IMG/VR virus record: IMGVR_UViG_3300035201_000238 | Coordinates: 1-20,119 of that record | Source: a virus | DNA length: 20,119 nucleotides | Strand: one strand, 5' to 3' | Shown here: positions 13,023 to 18,268 of the stretch, piece after piece | Layout of the letters: each line of letters opens with the position of its first letter | How positions within the stretch are numbered: the stretch's first letter is position 1 | The notes under the pieces: model-generated | What the model was told of the DNA's origin: nothing | The model's database searches: none | The model's input: the letters and a program-made list of their open reading frames with translations, nothing else | Program-made: the position numbers and the translations under genes

Positions 13023-13051
13023 TTGACAAATGAGAAGAATCACTATAGACT
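13023..13051 (+). promoter_or_regulatory. Sigma70-like promoter TTGACA-N17-TAGACT
   Basis: TTGACA at 13023-13028, 17 bases, and TAGACT at 13046-13051, with TATAGA as a shifted option. A diverged dyad lies just upstream. AAAAGGAG precedes ATG 13081. Confidence 0.55.
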
Positions 13052-13080
13052 TATCTTAACCACACAAAAAGGAGTCCATC

Positions 13081-13242
13081 ATGGTTTCATTTCTGGAGGC
13101 GCAAAAGCAAAAGGTCAGGATTACATTAGATCTAGAAGTATTTGAGGATTTTCATCCTAGAGACATCAATTATAAGCGTTTGTTTGATTTGGAACCCGGT
13201 GAGAGTGTTGATGCGTATGTAGAAGAGTTTGATACAGTATGA
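13081..13242 (+). CDS. Small acidic protein (53 aa)
   Basis: ATG 13081 has AAGGAG about seven bases upstream and follows a sigma70-like promoter, so translation is likely. Product: MVSFLEAQKQKVRITLDLEV, then FEDFHPRDINYKRLFDLEPG and ESVDAYVEEFDTV. It has a strand near the N-terminus and an acidic helical C-terminus. Function unknown. It precedes the methyltransferase pair by 49 bases, so it could be the first gene of that unit. Confidence 0.65.
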   Translation: MVSFLEAQKQKVRITLDLEVFEDFHPRDINYKRLFDLEPGESVDAYVEEFDTV

Positions 13243-13291
13243 TAGTATAGAGTTGACTTAAAACACCTAAACCTTTTCTTTTTCTTTTGTT

Positions 13292-14695
13292 ATGAAAATC
13301 TATGTGCACAGTCCACGTGAATGGATGGAGTTATATAAACTTGGATTGAGAGTGTTTGGGTGTTTTGTTGGTTATACAGAAAAAGAATATTTAGAGGAAC
13401 GATGGGATGATGGTGATTATTCTCATCTGATTGAAATTCCTAATTTATTAGATGAATTTGATGTTCATGATGAAATTACGGATCATTGGATTCATGATGA
13501 GTTGGTGAATGAAGGAGGGTGGCAACAATATCTTAAAGTTGATGATAGGGCAAGATCTTCTGATTTTTTCTTGTTTAATGATGGTACAGAGGATAAAGAA
13601 GAGGAACAAAGGAATGCATTAGAAAGTATTAGGAAGGTAGTAAAAAGAGTTGATCAATATTTTCGTGAGTATGAATTAAAATATAAGGAATCTCCTGCTA
13701 GAACAAGGAGGAAAGAGAAGAGAAGACTGGAAGATTATCATAGGAGAATTAAACCAGTATTGTTAGATTTTATATTTGAGAATTGTTTGCATCAGTCATC
13801 AAAAGATGATAAAATATCAATACTACGAGATGCTAAAGGTAGAGCATCTGAGTATCTTTTGGAAAAAGGATTTTCCAATATAACTACAGATGAAGATAAA
13901 GAGTCTGTAGCGTTACCATCTGTAACTAAAAATCAGATAAATTTTATCGATAAACAAACACGTGACAAATGGTACATGACAAAGAATAGGTTTTATGATT
14001 CTACTATTGGCAATCCACCCTATCAGAAAGGTAAGAACAGCGATTATTATGTAGAACATATTAAAAATGCTGCTGAGATTACTAAAATTGGTGGTAGAGT
14101 TGTGCTAGTAACTCCTAACAAATGGATTCTGCCTCATAGCAATGCATCTAAGACATTATTTCGTTACTATCAAGTGCAAAAGTTATGGGTTGATGTTAAT
14201 GAACATTTCAAAGGTATTGGCACACAGATTGGAATGTTCAGTGCTAATGTAAGTGCAGTTCCACATGAAGGGTTGGTTGAAGTTGAATTAGCAGATAAAT
14301 CTATCATACAATGGGATCCACGTGAATTGGTTATTCCTCCTAAAATGCCAACATCTGAAGGCATAGATTTGTTTAAAGAGTATAGAATTCTTAAGGATGA
14401 AGGGAAAACTCTTAACTTTACTAGGTGGAGTAAGAAAACTATACCATCTCATGAAAATTATGTGTTTGTGTGGCGACAGTGGAAATCCTTCCAAGGTGTG
14501 CCTTATTTTGATGCAGAAGTTGGGCATAAAAATCAATATCCAAATAAAATAAGAGATGGATCATATATTTTAACAGATAATCCTGATGCAATGTGTGAAT
14601 ATCTAAGGACAACAGTTTATGCACAAAAACTTTATAATTTGTTTGATGGGATGAACATTTATCCTTTCATGTGGGATTATATACCAGATGCCTAA
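13292..14695 (+). CDS. N6-adenine DNA methyltransferase, catalytic half (NPPY) with N-terminal extension
   Basis: A 467-residue protein. IGNPPYQKG (NPPY at 241-244) is the catalytic motif IV of N6-adenine methyltransferases. GGRVVLVTPNKWILP (267-281) follows, in the place of the strand/loop region that comes next in Eco57I-type enzymes. The C-terminal 180 residues (for example YVFVWRQWKS, GVPYFDAEVG) would be target recognition. No SAM-binding motif (FxGxG) is seen before NPPY; it occurs instead in the next gene. Residues 1-120 contain DHWIHDELVN and RSSDFFLF followed by ALESIRKVV, reminiscent of T5orf172/GIY-YIG-like domains, and residues 120-200 are a charged helical linker. The stop overlaps ATG 14688. 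Expected product: a subunit methylating adenine in phage DNA, which would protect it or mark it. Confidence 0.75.
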   Translation: MKIYVHSPREWMELYKLGLRVFGCFVGYTEKEYLEERWDDGDYSHLIEIPNLLDEFDVHDEITDHWIHDELVNEGGWQQYLKVDDRARSSDFFLFNDGTEDKEEEQRNALESIRKVVKRVDQYFREYELKYKESPARTRRKEKRRLEDYHRRIKPVLLDFIFENCLHQSSKDDKISILRDAKGRASEYLLEKGFSNITTDEDKESVALPSVTKNQINFIDKQTRDKWYMTKNRFYDSTIGNPPYQKGKNSDYYVEHIKNAAEITKIGGRVVLVTPNKWILPHSNASKTLFRYYQVQKLWVDVNEHFKGIGTQIGMFSANVSAVPHEGLVEVELADKSIIQWDPRELVIPPKMPTSEGIDLFKEYRILKDEGKTLNFTRWSKKTIPSHENYVFVWRQWKSFQGVPYFDAEVGHKNQYPNKIRDGSYILTDNPDAMCEYLRTTVYAQKLYNLFDGMNIYPFMWDYIPDA

Positions 14696-15101
14696 AAACA
14701 AACACAATGAGGAAATAGGATCGGGGATAGAAAGATCTGATGATCGTATTAATACTACAGGTGAAGTGTTCACACCTTTGGCACTTTGTGCTATAATGGT
14801 GAAAGAAATTCCATTAAATGTATTGGAAGATCCTAACTCTACCTTCATTGATAGTTCAGCAGGTAATGGTAATTTTTTGATTGCATTACGAGATGAATTA
14901 GTTCAATATCATGACATTAATCATATCTTAGATAATATGCTTTATGCCGTTGAATTAATGGAGGATAATCATAAAGAATTGTGCGAACGTTTGGGAGTAT
15001 CAATAGATCATCCTCATTATGTTTGCGACGATTCTTTAACATATCAATATGCATTCGGCAAACTTAACCCGTTAGAGTCTGCTTTTGCAGCAGCATTGTA
15101 A
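14688..15101 (+). CDS. N6-adenine DNA methyltransferase, SAM-binding half
   Basis: The 137-residue product carries the N-terminal half of an Eco57I/N6_Mtase-type enzyme. It has motif X-like TGEVFTP (24-30), motif I FIDSSAGNGNFL (53-64, the SAM loop), acidic motif II YAVELMEDN (86-94, Glu 89 for the ribose) and motif III VCDDSL (112-117). It stops about 20 residues later, exactly where a normal enzyme would run on to NPPY. That NPPY half is the gene immediately upstream, overlapped by eight bases. The two products probably form one active heterodimer. The alternative is a degraded remnant, but both frames are intact. Following the stop are 84 bases with a dyad and promoter. Confidence 0.75.
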   Translation: MPKNKHNEEIGSGIERSDDRINTTGEVFTPLALCAIMVKEIPLNVLEDPNSTFIDSSAGNGNFLIALRDELVQYHDINHILDNMLYAVELMEDNHKELCERLGVSIDHPHYVCDDSLTYQYAFGKLNPLESAFAAAL

Positions 15102-15106
15102 CAAAA

Positions 15107-15125
15107 GTTTACTTAAGAACTGTTA
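15107..15125 (+). repeat. Junction dyad copy, three-base centre
   Basis: GTTTACTT-AAG-AACTGTTA then CA. The arms pair imperfectly and the centre is one base short, but the right arm AACTGTTACA is identical to that at 15638. It starts five bases after the stop of the methyltransferase half. Confidence 0.45.
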
Positions 15126-15155
15126 CAGAATGCCAGGTTCCGCCAATGTCCCCCC

Positions 15156-15161
15156 TATAAT
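15156..15161 (+). promoter_or_regulatory. Probable -10 element (TATAAT)
   Basis: CCCCCTATAATAAGGG lies about 25 bases before ATG 15186, in a locally GC-rich setting. No good -35 is seen at 17 bases. It probably drives the next gene. Confidence 0.5.
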
Positions 15162-15185
15162 AAGGGAGTACAACGCAAGGTCACT

Positions 15186-15635
15186 ATGCCTGTTAAGTCT
15201 TCAACTGCCACCGCTCCCAAGCGCCGCGCCCGCAAGACCACTACTAGCAAGTCCCCAGTTGAGTCAACGACAAAGGTCATTCCTGTGCAGTCTGTGACTA
15301 AATACACAGAACCTCTAAAGAATGAAACCATGACTGAGACTCCCGCGCCTGTATCTCCTCAACCTGAAACTACATCAACCACTAGGAGATTTGCCACCAC
15401 TCGCCCAGTAGAACCAAAAATTACGCTGGAAGAGTATGTAACTGATTTTAAAATCAGGATGCAAATCAACAATTATGAGGTGATGGAGTTCTTGGCAGAT
15501 GTAGTCAAATTCTACAAAAGTGCCAAACCTGTTGTAGTCAAATCCATTGATTATGTCAAGGATTCTTATGATAGGGCATTCAATCAAGAACAGGATCAGA
15601 AAGAGGAAGAAAAGCAGGACAGTCAGGACAGTTGA
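15186..15635 (+). CDS. Hypothetical protein with low-complexity basic N-terminus (149 aa)
   Basis: MPVKSSTATAPKRRARKTTT begins about 75 residues rich in Thr, Pro, Ser, Lys and Arg, probably disordered. A helical second half follows (EEYVTDFKIRMQINNYEVME, FLADVVKFYKSAKPVVVKSI), then a Gln/Glu/Asp-rich tail. The basic N-terminus could bind DNA or an acidic host protein. The first third uses C-ending codons (gcc, cgc, ccc) more than the flanking genes, part of a GC-rich patch. The stop (TGA 15633-15635) lies in the centre of a dyad, followed by a terminator. Confidence 0.6.
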   Translation: MPVKSSTATAPKRRARKTTTSKSPVESTTKVIPVQSVTKYTEPLKNETMTETPAPVSPQPETTSTTRRFATTRPVEPKITLEEYVTDFKIRMQINNYEVMEFLADVVKFYKSAKPVVVKSIDYVKDSYDRAFNQEQDQKEEEKQDSQDS

Positions 15636-15645
15636 TAAACTGTTA
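15626..15645 (+). repeat. Junction dyad copy with stop codon at its centre
   Basis: GGACAGTT-GATA-AACTGTTA, then CA. The TGA stop of the upstream gene straddles the centre. A terminator begins four bases later. Confidence 0.65.
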
Positions 15646-15648
15646 CAA

Positions 15649-15671
15649 GCACCCCTTGAGGGTGCTTTTTT
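15649..15671 (+). terminator. Rho-independent terminator
   Basis: The stem GCACCC/GGGTGC with a CTTGA loop (15649-15665) is followed by six T (15666-15671). It ends the transcript of the preceding gene and is followed within six bases by the -10 of the next. Confidence 0.85.
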
Positions 15672-15676
15672 GTGCC

Positions 15677-15682
15677 TATAAT
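15677..15682 (+). promoter_or_regulatory. Probable -10 element (TATAAT)
   Basis: TGCCTATAATTAGAGAG directly follows the terminator T-tract. The -35 would overlap the terminator stem (TTGAGG at 15656 with a 15-base spacer). ATG 15708 is about 20 bases beyond the expected start point. Confidence 0.55.
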
Positions 15683-15707
15683 TAGAGAGTACACACGAGA
15701 TCACCGC

Positions 15708-15890
15708 ATGAACTGGTTTTCTGAGCACCTGCTGAACTCAACTCACTGGGTTTGGATTCGGTTGCTTGAAGACGCTCCTAAGGACGCCATCCATCGCCGA
15801 CTCACTTGGGTCTTTGATATGGGCGTGAGGGATACGATCAACTGGCACTTGGGCGACGAGATCGACTTCTCTGCCTGCCCTGGCGACTGA
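15708..15890 (+). CDS. Small Trp-rich hypothetical protein (60 aa), GC-rich
   Basis: ATG 15708 is chosen over the GTG at 15672, which lies before the -10. Product: MNWFSEHLLNSTHWVWIRLL, then EDAPKDAIHRRLTWVFDMGV and RDTINWHLGDEIDFSACPGD. It has five Trp in 60 residues. By my hand count the gene is about 54% G+C, far above the AT-rich genes around it, with C- and G-ending codons like those of high-GC marine Synechococcus. It may have been acquired from the host recently. A terminator follows at 15929. Function unknown. Confidence 0.6.
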   Translation: MNWFSEHLLNSTHWVWIRLLEDAPKDAIHRRLTWVFDMGVRDTINWHLGDEIDFSACPGD

Positions 15891-15928
15891 CTCCCACAGC
15901 ACCTCACGGCAACGTGACTAAACCAACT

Positions 15929-15956
15929 GAGAGGACTGGTGTTCCTCTCTTTTTTT
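15929..15956 (+). terminator. Rho-independent terminator
   Basis: A perfect seven-base stem GAGAGGA/TCCTCTC around CTGGTGT (15929-15949), then seven T. It lies 38 bases after the small GC-rich gene. Confidence 0.9.
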
Positions 15957-15979
15957 ATGTCAACAATTAAAAAATCCAT

Positions 15980-16019
15980 ATCGAGGCATCTGCAGGTAGT
16001 TTCATACCTGTGCCCCGAT
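15980..16019. other. Long imperfect hairpin in a non-coding stretch
   Basis: ATCG-A-GGCA-TCTG-CAGGTA pairs across a six-base loop (GTTTCA) with TACCTG-TGCC-C-CGAT. It has 14 base pairs, one mismatch and one four-base bulge. It lies between a terminator (15929) and the promoter at 16084, a 245-base stretch with no convincing gene. On the minus strand it would be followed by a run of T (complement of 15969-15974). It may be a small structured RNA or a bidirectional terminator. Confidence 0.4.
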
Positions 16020-16055
16020 CATAATAGGGAAAATTTCATTTATTGCACATAGAGT

Positions 16056-16075
16056 GGACACCTTACAAACTGTCT
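16056..16075 (+). repeat. Junction dyad copy, diverged
   Basis: GGACACCT-TACA-AACTGTCT keeps GACA...TGTC and the four-base centre; five of eight bases pair. It lies nine bases upstream of the -35 TTGACT. Confidence 0.4.
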
Positions 16076-16083
16076 ACTATTGA

Positions 16084-16112
16084 TTGACTTTCCTGCCCTT
16101 TGCTGCCATACT
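16084..16112 (+). promoter_or_regulatory. Promoter TTGACT-N17-CATACT (shared early-type class)
   Basis: TTGACT at 16084-16089, 17 bases and CATACT at 16107-16112, preceded by TGC. The 24 bases at 16103-16126 are identical to 18231-18254, which indicates a conserved promoter plus start region. It drives the gene at 16136. Confidence 0.7.
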
Positions 16113-16135
16113 ATAAGAGTAGTCAACCAAAAACT

Positions 16136-16396
16136 ATGCAAACCGCACTCATGACTGAAGACCAAACCTATAACGGTTGGGCAAATTATGAGACTTGGAA
16201 CGTTGCTTTGTGGATTGGAAATGATGAATTTCTTTACAACGTTGCACGTCGTTGTTCTGATTACAAACGCTTTGCTCAAAGGGTTTCATCTGATGATTAT
16301 GGTTATGAGTTTAAAACTCCTGATGGTGTTTCCTTCAATGATCCTAAACTTGACATTGAAGAATTGAATGAAATGATTGATGAGATGTGGGATTAA
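16136..16396 (+). CDS. YNGW/YETWNVALW family protein (DUF7249-like, 86 aa)
   Basis: ATG 16136 is used because the longer TTG form covers the promoter. The 86 residues include QTYNGWANYETWNVALWIGN, a signature that I recall from a small family (DUF7249) of cyanobacteria and their phages, followed by NDEFLYNVARRCSDYKRFAQ. The acidic helical C-terminus is LDIEELNEMIDEMWD. No function is known for the family. There is no clear ribosome binding site, and the leader is about 17 bases. The gene heads a unit that continues to 16705. Confidence 0.8.
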   Translation: MQTALMTEDQTYNGWANYETWNVALWIGNDEFLYNVARRCSDYKRFAQRVSSDDYGYEFKTPDGVSFNDPKLDIEELNEMIDEMWD

Positions 16397-16403
16397 TTCA
16401 ACC

Positions 16404-16571
16404 ATGAAAATTATCCTACTCGCTATCATTGCATTTCTTTTGTATCAGTCACCTGATGCAAGAAATGGTGCCGCTGATTTCCTACGAGGGACAGCAGACG
16501 TTGTTGACACTAAACCAACACCATCTGACAATCCTGAGTATTTCCAGATCCCAAATCCTTTTCACCAATGA
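16404..16571 (+). CDS. Small membrane-anchored or exported protein (55 aa)
   Basis: ATG 16404 (rather than the earlier 16377, inside the previous gene) gives MKIILLAIIAFLLYQSPDAR, then NGAADFLRGTADVVDTKPTP and a Pro-rich end. The N-terminal hydrophobic stretch (2-14) is a short membrane anchor. The SPDARxxAADxLRxxAD pattern recurs in small cyanobacterial and cyanophage proteins. Its stop overlaps the next ATG (16568). Function unknown. Confidence 0.65.
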   Translation: MKIILLAIIAFLLYQSPDARNGAADFLRGTADVVDTKPTPSDNPEYFQIPNPFHQ

Positions 16572-16705
16572 ACACAACGATCCGTTATTCTTTCCCTGCT
16601 GATTGTAAGTTTCGCCTAATGTCTTTCCCAACATATCAGAAAGCAATTGAAGCGATCGAAATGTTTAGGAAAATTAACATAAAAGCGGAAGTCAAGCACT
16701 GGTGA
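16568..16705 (+). CDS. Small hypothetical protein (45 aa)
   Basis: ATG 16568 overlaps the preceding stop (ATGA) and gives MNTTIRYSFPADCKFRLMSF, then PTYQKAIEAIEMFRKINIKA and EVKHW. It looks like a strand followed by a helix. The TGA (16703-16705) is the first part of dyad copy 10, which supports the reading frame's end being a true unit boundary. Function unknown. Confidence 0.55.
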   Translation: MNTTIRYSFPADCKFRLMSFPTYQKAIEAIEMFRKINIKAEVKHW

Positions 16706-16722
16706 CAGTTGACAAAGTGTCA
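16703..16722 (+). repeat. Junction dyad copy with stop codon
   Basis: TGACAGTT-GACA-AAGTGTCA, then CAAG; seven of eight bases pair. It starts with the stop codon of the upstream gene and is followed four bases later by a terminator stem. The near-identical copy at 18183-18202 shares CAGTTGACAAAGTG. Confidence 0.7.
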
Positions 16723-16726
16723 CAAG

Positions 16727-16750
16727 AGCGGTTGCAAAACCGCTTTTTTT
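16727..16750 (+). terminator. Rho-independent terminator
   Basis: A perfect seven-base stem AGCGGTT/AACCGCT with a GCAA tetraloop, then seven T. TTGCAA at 16732-16737 inside it may also serve as the -35 of the next promoter. Confidence 0.9.
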
Positions 16751-16760
16751 GTGCCATACT
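16732..16760 (+). promoter_or_regulatory. Promoter TTGCAA-N17-CATACT overlapping the terminator
   Basis: CATACTATAGG (16755-16765), with TGC before it, matches the class seen at 16107 and 18235. The 17-base spacer places the -35 within the terminator hairpin. The next ATG (16767) is only six bases beyond the -10, so a leaderless message is expected. Confidence 0.6.
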
Positions 16761-16766
16761 ATAGGT

Positions 16767-16973
16767 ATGGAAAACAAAATTACTACTCTTTCGACTATGC
16801 AACTTCAAACCGTCCGCGATTTCTTCACTGAAAATGAGTGGGACGCCATTGATTCTGCTCTCTCTGACTATCAAGACTATGGTGATCAAGAGACTGATTT
16901 GATGAACTCAATTGCAGACAAAATGCAAATGCTGTTTGCACCACGTTACCAGGATGAAAACCGTCATGGTTAG
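16767..16973 (+). CDS. Hypothetical acidic protein, probably leaderless (68 aa)
   Basis: ATG 16767 gives MENKITTLSTMQLQTVRDFF, then TENEWDAIDSALSDYQDYGD and a helical end. The protein is acidic and helical with no known motif. The upstream TTG alternative (16749) would be inside the terminator T-tract and the -10. There is no room for a ribosome binding site, since the -10 is six bases away. It overlaps the next gene by eight to twenty bases, depending on which of the two ATGs is used. Confidence 0.6.
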   Translation: MENKITTLSTMQLQTVRDFFTENEWDAIDSALSDYQDYGDQETDLMNSIADKMQMLFAPRYQDENRHG

Positions 16974-17898
16974 AGTTAAAAACACTCACATCGATCATCC
17001 AGAGGATTCAATTCTTCTGGGTGATCTTTCTGTTTTGGATTGGTTCACAGCACAATCACATCTTAGCACAAAGATTGATGGTGCTCCCGCAATAGTTTGG
17101 GGCACAAATCCCGCCACAGGTAGATTTTTTGTTGGCACTAAATCGGTCTTCAATAAAATCAAAATCAAGATAAATGAGACCCATGATGACATCGACAAGA
17201 ACCATGGACACACGCCTTCAGTTGCTAATATACTTCACCATTGCCTTTCTTATCTTCCTCGCACATCAAGCATCTATCAGGGGGACTTTATAGGATTTGG
17301 GAAAGGCGAAACGGAGTATAAACCCAACACAATCACATATAAGTTTAAGAAACCTGTATTTGCACAGTTAATCATTGCGCCACATACTGAGTATTTCTGT
17401 TCACCAGATCACAAAGATTTGCGCAATTGTTACTCAGAACCATTAACACATGACCTTGAAAAGTTTGGTGATAACGTGCTATGGGTAAGACCAAATGCAT
17501 ATTTAATGCAGGATGATTTCGACAATTCTATAGCATTTGCTAAACAAATAGCAACACTATGTAACTTTGTTGAAACAGAGAAGCATGCAACTAGGATCAA
17601 AAAGTTTATCAACACAATGATAAAGAATGGTACTAATTTACGTGCTTATTTCTTTGAAGAGGACATTGCTACTGTAACTGATTGTGATGTAAATCTCATA
17701 AGGTTATGGTTACTTGTCAAGTCAATTAAGGATGATATGATACAGTTAACACATAATGATGGTCCTGATGCATATATTGGAGATGAGAAGATTGATGCAG
17801 AAGGATATGTCATGACTAATGAATTTGGCACATATAAGTTAATCAATAGAGAACAATTCTCCCGTGCTAATTTTACCATGGAGAAGAATTGGACATAA
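16966..17898 (+). CDS. Covalent nucleotidyltransferase-like protein (ligase-type KxDG; DUF6267-like)
   Basis: 310 residues from ATG 16966 (ATG 16954 is possible). The opening NTHIDHPEDSILLGDLSVLD followed by TKIDGAPAIVWG (KIDG at 36-39) looks like the cyanophage/pelagiphage family annotated DUF6267. Ligase-superfamily motifs are visible: I K36-I-D-G, then FVGTKSVFNK (55-64), III-like YQGDFIG (104-110), IV EGYV (279-282) and V YKLIN (290-294, Lys 291). These match the order in ATP-dependent DNA/RNA ligases and capping enzymes, where the motif I Lys is adenylylated. No C-terminal OB-fold is evident. It may ligate or adenylylate a nucleic acid or protein; the substrate is unknown. Its TAA overlaps the next ATG. 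Confidence 0.75.
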   Translation: MVRVKNTHIDHPEDSILLGDLSVLDWFTAQSHLSTKIDGAPAIVWGTNPATGRFFVGTKSVFNKIKIKINETHDDIDKNHGHTPSVANILHHCLSYLPRTSSIYQGDFIGFGKGETEYKPNTITYKFKKPVFAQLIIAPHTEYFCSPDHKDLRNCYSEPLTHDLEKFGDNVLWVRPNAYLMQDDFDNSIAFAKQIATLCNFVETEKHATRIKKFINTMIKNGTNLRAYFFEEDIATVTDCDVNLIRLWLLVKSIKDDMIQLTHNDGPDAYIGDEKIDAEGYVMTNEFGTYKLINREQFSRANFTMEKNWT

Positions 17899-18032
17899 TG
17901 AGTAAATACTTAATGGTCGCATTTTTCTGTGTTAGTGTACTTGCTATTATACAAGTATACGAACCACAAATTGACTATCAACACAATCATTTAATGGAGG
18001 ATTATTACAATGAAGAGTGCAAGTGTTCTTAA
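17898..18032 (+). CDS. Small single-pass membrane protein (44 aa)
   Basis: ATG 17898 forms TAATG with the previous stop. It gives MSKYLMVAFFCVSVLAIIQV, then YEPQIDYQHNHLMEDYYNEE and CKCS. It has one membrane helix (about 5-20), a short acidic exposed tail and a terminal Cys pair. The overlap with the next gene (23 bases) is typical here. Function unknown. Confidence 0.5.
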   Translation: MSKYLMVAFFCVSVLAIIQVYEPQIDYQHNHLMEDYYNEECKCS

Positions 18033-18192
18033 AGAGTTAAAAGAATTGCGGGAAGCATGGCACAAACAAAACTTTAGATTTGACGCAAATCAGCGTAAAA
18101 GATATGATGAATTGCGTGGAATGAGACGAGAACGCGTTCAACAATTATATAAGGAAGGCAGGGTATATTCAGGACCATCTGGGATCAGTTGA
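18010..18192 (+). CDS. Basic helical protein, cyanobacterial/cyanophage type (60 aa)
   Basis: ATG 18010 has GGAGG about nine bases upstream. Product: MKSASVLKELKELREAWHKQ, then NFRFDANQRKRYDELRGMRR and ERVQQLYKEGRVYSGPSGIS. A long basic helix pair with the pattern LKELREAW...RFxANQxxRYDEL...RRERV occurs, from memory, in short cyanobacterial and phage proteins of unknown role. The TGA (18190-18192) lies at the centre of a dyad. Confidence 0.7.
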   Translation: MKSASVLKELKELREAWHKQNFRFDANQRKRYDELRGMRRERVQQLYKEGRVYSGPSGIS

Positions 18193-18202
18193 CAAAGTGG
18201 CA
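18183..18202 (+). repeat. Junction dyad copy, left arm diverged
   Basis: GATCAGTT-GACA-AAGTGGCA, then CAA. It shares CAGTTGACAAAGTG with the copy at 16703 and differs by one base over the next five. The stop codon of the upstream gene is at its centre. Confidence 0.6.
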
Positions 18203-18211
18203 CAACCCCTG

Positions 18212-18240
18212 TTGCATTTCCCGCCAAATTCTGCCATACT
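18212..18240 (+). promoter_or_regulatory. Promoter TTGCAT-N17-CATACT (shared early-type class)
   Basis: TTGCAT at 18212-18217, 17 bases, then CATACT at 18235-18240 preceded by TGC. The block 18231-18254 is identical to 16103-16126. The ATG at 18269 is about 22 bases past the expected start. Confidence 0.65.
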
Positions 18241-18268
18241 ATAAGAGTAGTCAAGGGAAACACACCCC

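Noticed and set aside
13292-15101. One methyltransferase broken by a sequencing error or frameshift
   Set aside because: The halves are in reversed order, so no frameshift could join them into a normal enzyme.
15980-16019. A tRNA gene
   Set aside because: There is no TTCGA loop, acceptor stem or anticodon arm arrangement; only a single hairpin.
15957-16052. A 31-codon ATG frame over the hairpin
   Set aside because: There is no ribosome binding site, it starts in the terminator T-tract, and it spans a strong hairpin.
16709-16714. TTGACA in the dyad as a -35
   Set aside because: No -10 lies at 16-18 bases; the next good one is about 40 bases away. TTGACA results from the dyad's own sequence.
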